Source: Rhodanobacter sp. UBA5168 (lineage in GTDB: Bacteria > Pseudomonadota > Gammaproteobacteria > Xanthomonadales > Rhodanobacteraceae). Taken from it: DNA of 7,801 nucleotides. This document shows, in pieces, positions 6,771 to 7,801 of this stretch. Every line of letters begins with the position of its first letter. Within the stretch, counting starts at the first letter, position 1. Location: contig DHXA01000138.1 of the NCBI GenBank assembly GCA_002413455.1, forward strand, positions 1 to 7,801, in the 5' to 3' direction. Made by a program: the position numbers and the translations under genes. Under the pieces are notes generated by a model. The model searched no databases and was not told where the DNA came from. It saw only the letters and a list, made by a program, of their open reading frames with translations.

Positions 6771-7424
6771 TCAGTTGCCCACATGGTGATTGGGCGTGTC
6801 GATCAGACCGTGCATTGTCATCAGGTGGGCCAGGCTGAGAACATGATCCACGTGCAGTTTTTCCATCAGACGCTGCTTGTAGGTGGATACGGTTTTCGGG
6901 CTCAGGTTGAGTTGTTCGCCAATGATCGTCAGCGGCTTGCCGCGCACCAACATCATCGCCACTTCCAGCTCACGGCTGGACAATACGTCGAACGGTGAAG
7001 CGCTGCCATCGAGGGTAGCCAGCGCGAGCTGCTGTGCCACGGCCGGGGCAAGATAGCGGCGGCCGTTGGCCACCTGACGCACAGCGGATACCAGCTCATC
7101 GGCATTGCAGCCTTTGGTCAGGTACCCGAGTGCGCCGGCGTCAAGCAACCGCTTGGGGAAGCGCGCGTCCTCGACTACGGTCACGATGATGATATGTGTA
7201 GGTAACTTCGCGCGGCAGACCCGCTCGGTAAGTTCGATGCCACTCATACCGGGCATGTGCACGTCAACCAACGCAATTTCCGGTACCAGCGTGCGGATCA
7301 GCCGCAGGCCTTCCTCCGCGGTACCTGCTTCGCCACTGACGCCGATATCCGGCTGTTGCTGCAAGATCATCCGAAAGCCGGTACGAACCAGCTCGTGATC
7401 GTCCACCAGGACCACATTGATCAC
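6771..7424 (-). CDS. gacA: GacA/UvrY-family response regulator (NarL/LuxR type)
   Basis: This is a two-component response regulator of 217 residues (P. aeruginosa GacA is 214). The receiver domain (about 1-120) has the acidic pair Asp8-Asp9, phosphoacceptor Asp54 in LVDVHMPGMSG, Thr82 and Lys104 in YLTKG, so phosphorylation chemistry is intact. A LuxR-type helix-turn-helix follows at about 145-210, with LSSRELEVAMMLVRGK and LSPKTVSTYKQRLMEKL. VTVVEDARFPKRLLDAGALGYLTKG and the SPFD linker match GacA closely. Family members, activated by a BarA/GacS kinase, switch on small RNAs that sequester RsmA/CsrA. That role is inferred here, as no kinase or small RNA is in the window. Translation starts at GTG (7422-7424), supported by AAGGAGG eight bases upstream on the minus strand. 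An in-frame ATG at 7499 lies beyond the promoter candidate and is unlikely. uvrC, its partner in E. coli, is not downstream. Confidence 0.9.
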   Translation of the reverse strand: MINVVLVDDHELVRTGFRMILQQQPDIGVSGEAGTAEEGLRLIRTLVPEIALVDVHMPGMSGIELTERVCRAKLPTHIIIVTVVEDARFPKRLLDAGALGYLTKGCNADELVSAVRQVANGRRYLAPAVAQQLALATLDGSASPFDVLSSRELEVAMMLVRGKPLTIIGEQLNLSPKTVSTYKQRLMEKLHVDHVLSLAHLMTMHGLIDTPNHHVGN

Positions 7425-7452
7425 TTGACGCCCTCCTTGGTTGGGCTTGTTG

Positions 7453-7481
7453 AAATTAGGCCGCACAACGCCCCATTGCAA
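7453..7481 (-). promoter_or_regulatory. Candidate promoter of the GacA-like gene
   Basis: On the minus strand TTGCAA (7476-7481) and TAATTT (7453-7458) are separated by exactly 17 nt, each matching 4/6 consensus bases. Transcription would begin near 7446, leaving a leader of about 22 nt that contains the strong ribosome site. This fits the GTG start and argues against the upstream ATG at 7499. Confidence 0.42.
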
Positions 7482-7499
7482 GCAGCATCGCCGCCTCAT

Positions 7500-7517
7500 G
7501 CATGACGTGACTCATGC
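7500..7517. promoter_or_regulatory. Operator-like inverted repeat upstream of the GacA-like promoter
   Basis: GCATGA (7500-7505) and TCATGC (7512-7517) are perfect inverted arms separated by six bases. The centre lies about 62 bp upstream of the predicted transcript start, a usual position for an activator site. The motif CTCATGC also occurs twice in direct orientation here. No known regulator site is recognised, and a chance repeat is possible. Confidence 0.25.
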
Positions 7518-7801
7518 GTGTCGCGCCGTCAACAGCTGGCAGCATTCCAATGCATTCGTCTGGCGCGGCACGAGAACGCAAAATCGCCCTCGCTCATGCC
7601 GCCATCGCAGCAGCAACGTCCGGCCTATCCACGCACACCTCACGCCCCATACTGGCGATGAAAACGGCACCGAGCCGACGAATGCCTTCATCGATGGAGC
7701 GCAATGTGCCACGGCGAAAACGGCGATTATGTCGGCCAACACCTACAAGCCATGTGCGGGATCCACGGCGCACCGCCCCCTGCAACCTCTCCGCGAACAA
7801 G
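7518..7801. other. Terminal region without a confident gene
   Basis: Beyond the regulator's upstream palindrome I see no gene I can support. A minus-strand frame runs from the right edge to 7594 (about 68 residues, ending IASMGREVCVDRPDVAAAMAA), and a plus-strand frame runs from ATG 7514 off the edge. They overlap, neither shows a recognisable domain, and both use rare codons such as AGG, CGA or CTA. The minus frame could be the 3' end of a gene entering from the right, 170 nt before the regulator start, but this is a weak possibility. No terminator hairpin was found after it. Confidence 0.35.

Noticed and set aside
7422..7499. ATG start at 7499 for the response regulator
   Set aside because: The added 25 residues have no receiver-domain counterpart and span the promoter candidate. 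GTG at 7424 has an excellent ribosome site and gives the expected GacA N-terminus.
7514..7801. Plus-strand open frame running off the right edge
   Set aside because: The 96 codons are rich in Ser, Arg, Thr and Pro with rare codons and no ribosome site. They overlap a minus-strand frame and show no recognisable domain.

Overview
This 7.8 kb window looks like ordinary chromosomal core DNA from a GC-rich gammaproteobacterium. The closest fit is the Xanthomonadales (Lysobacterales), for example a Rhodanobacter/Dyella-like genus. This rests on three things: a NfuA of the gammaproteobacterial two-domain type, a long RNase E (1047 aa) encoded head-to-head with RluC as in other gammaproteobacteria, and a GacA/UvrY-type response regulator. 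The genus assignment is inference from protein content and base composition only. I see no insertion sequence, prophage, CRISPR array, tRNA or rRNA.

Layout, left to right. Positions 1-323 are non-coding and hold a likely promoter for the cytochromes and a possible leftward promoter for an unseen gene. Two small single-haem c-type cytochromes follow in tandem on + (324-647 and 666-1019). A bidirectional terminator hairpin (1041-1072) separates them from nfuA on - (1095-1703), an Fe-S carrier. phhB on + (1853-2194) is a pterin-4a-carbinolamine dehydratase. Its stop codon directly abuts the stop of rluC on - (2195-3193), a 23S rRNA pseudouridine synthase. rluC is divergent from rne on + (3527-6670), encoding RNase E. 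The 333-nt gap between them contains a good promoter whose -35 box overlaps the rluC start, and a structured leader of about 300 nt. A perfect 17-bp bidirectional terminator (6691-6728) separates rne from a gacA/uvrY-like regulator on - (6771-7424, GTG start). The last 377 nt hold the regulator's promoter and no confident gene.

Functionally the genes form several independent units: periplasmic electron transfer, Fe-S repair, pterin recycling, rRNA modification, RNA decay and processing, and global regulation. rluC and rne are linked by a conserved divergent arrangement and by their shared link to RNA metabolism. GacA-type regulators act through RNA-binding (Rsm/Csr) pathways, but its position beside rne need not be functional.

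I found no evidence of an undescribed system. The most interesting items are regulatory or architectural: the structured rne leader, which parallels the autoregulatory rne leader of E. coli but has its own hairpins and a U-tract; the charge-segregated RNase E tail; the zero-gap convergent phhB/rluC junction; and the palindrome upstream of the GacA-like gene.
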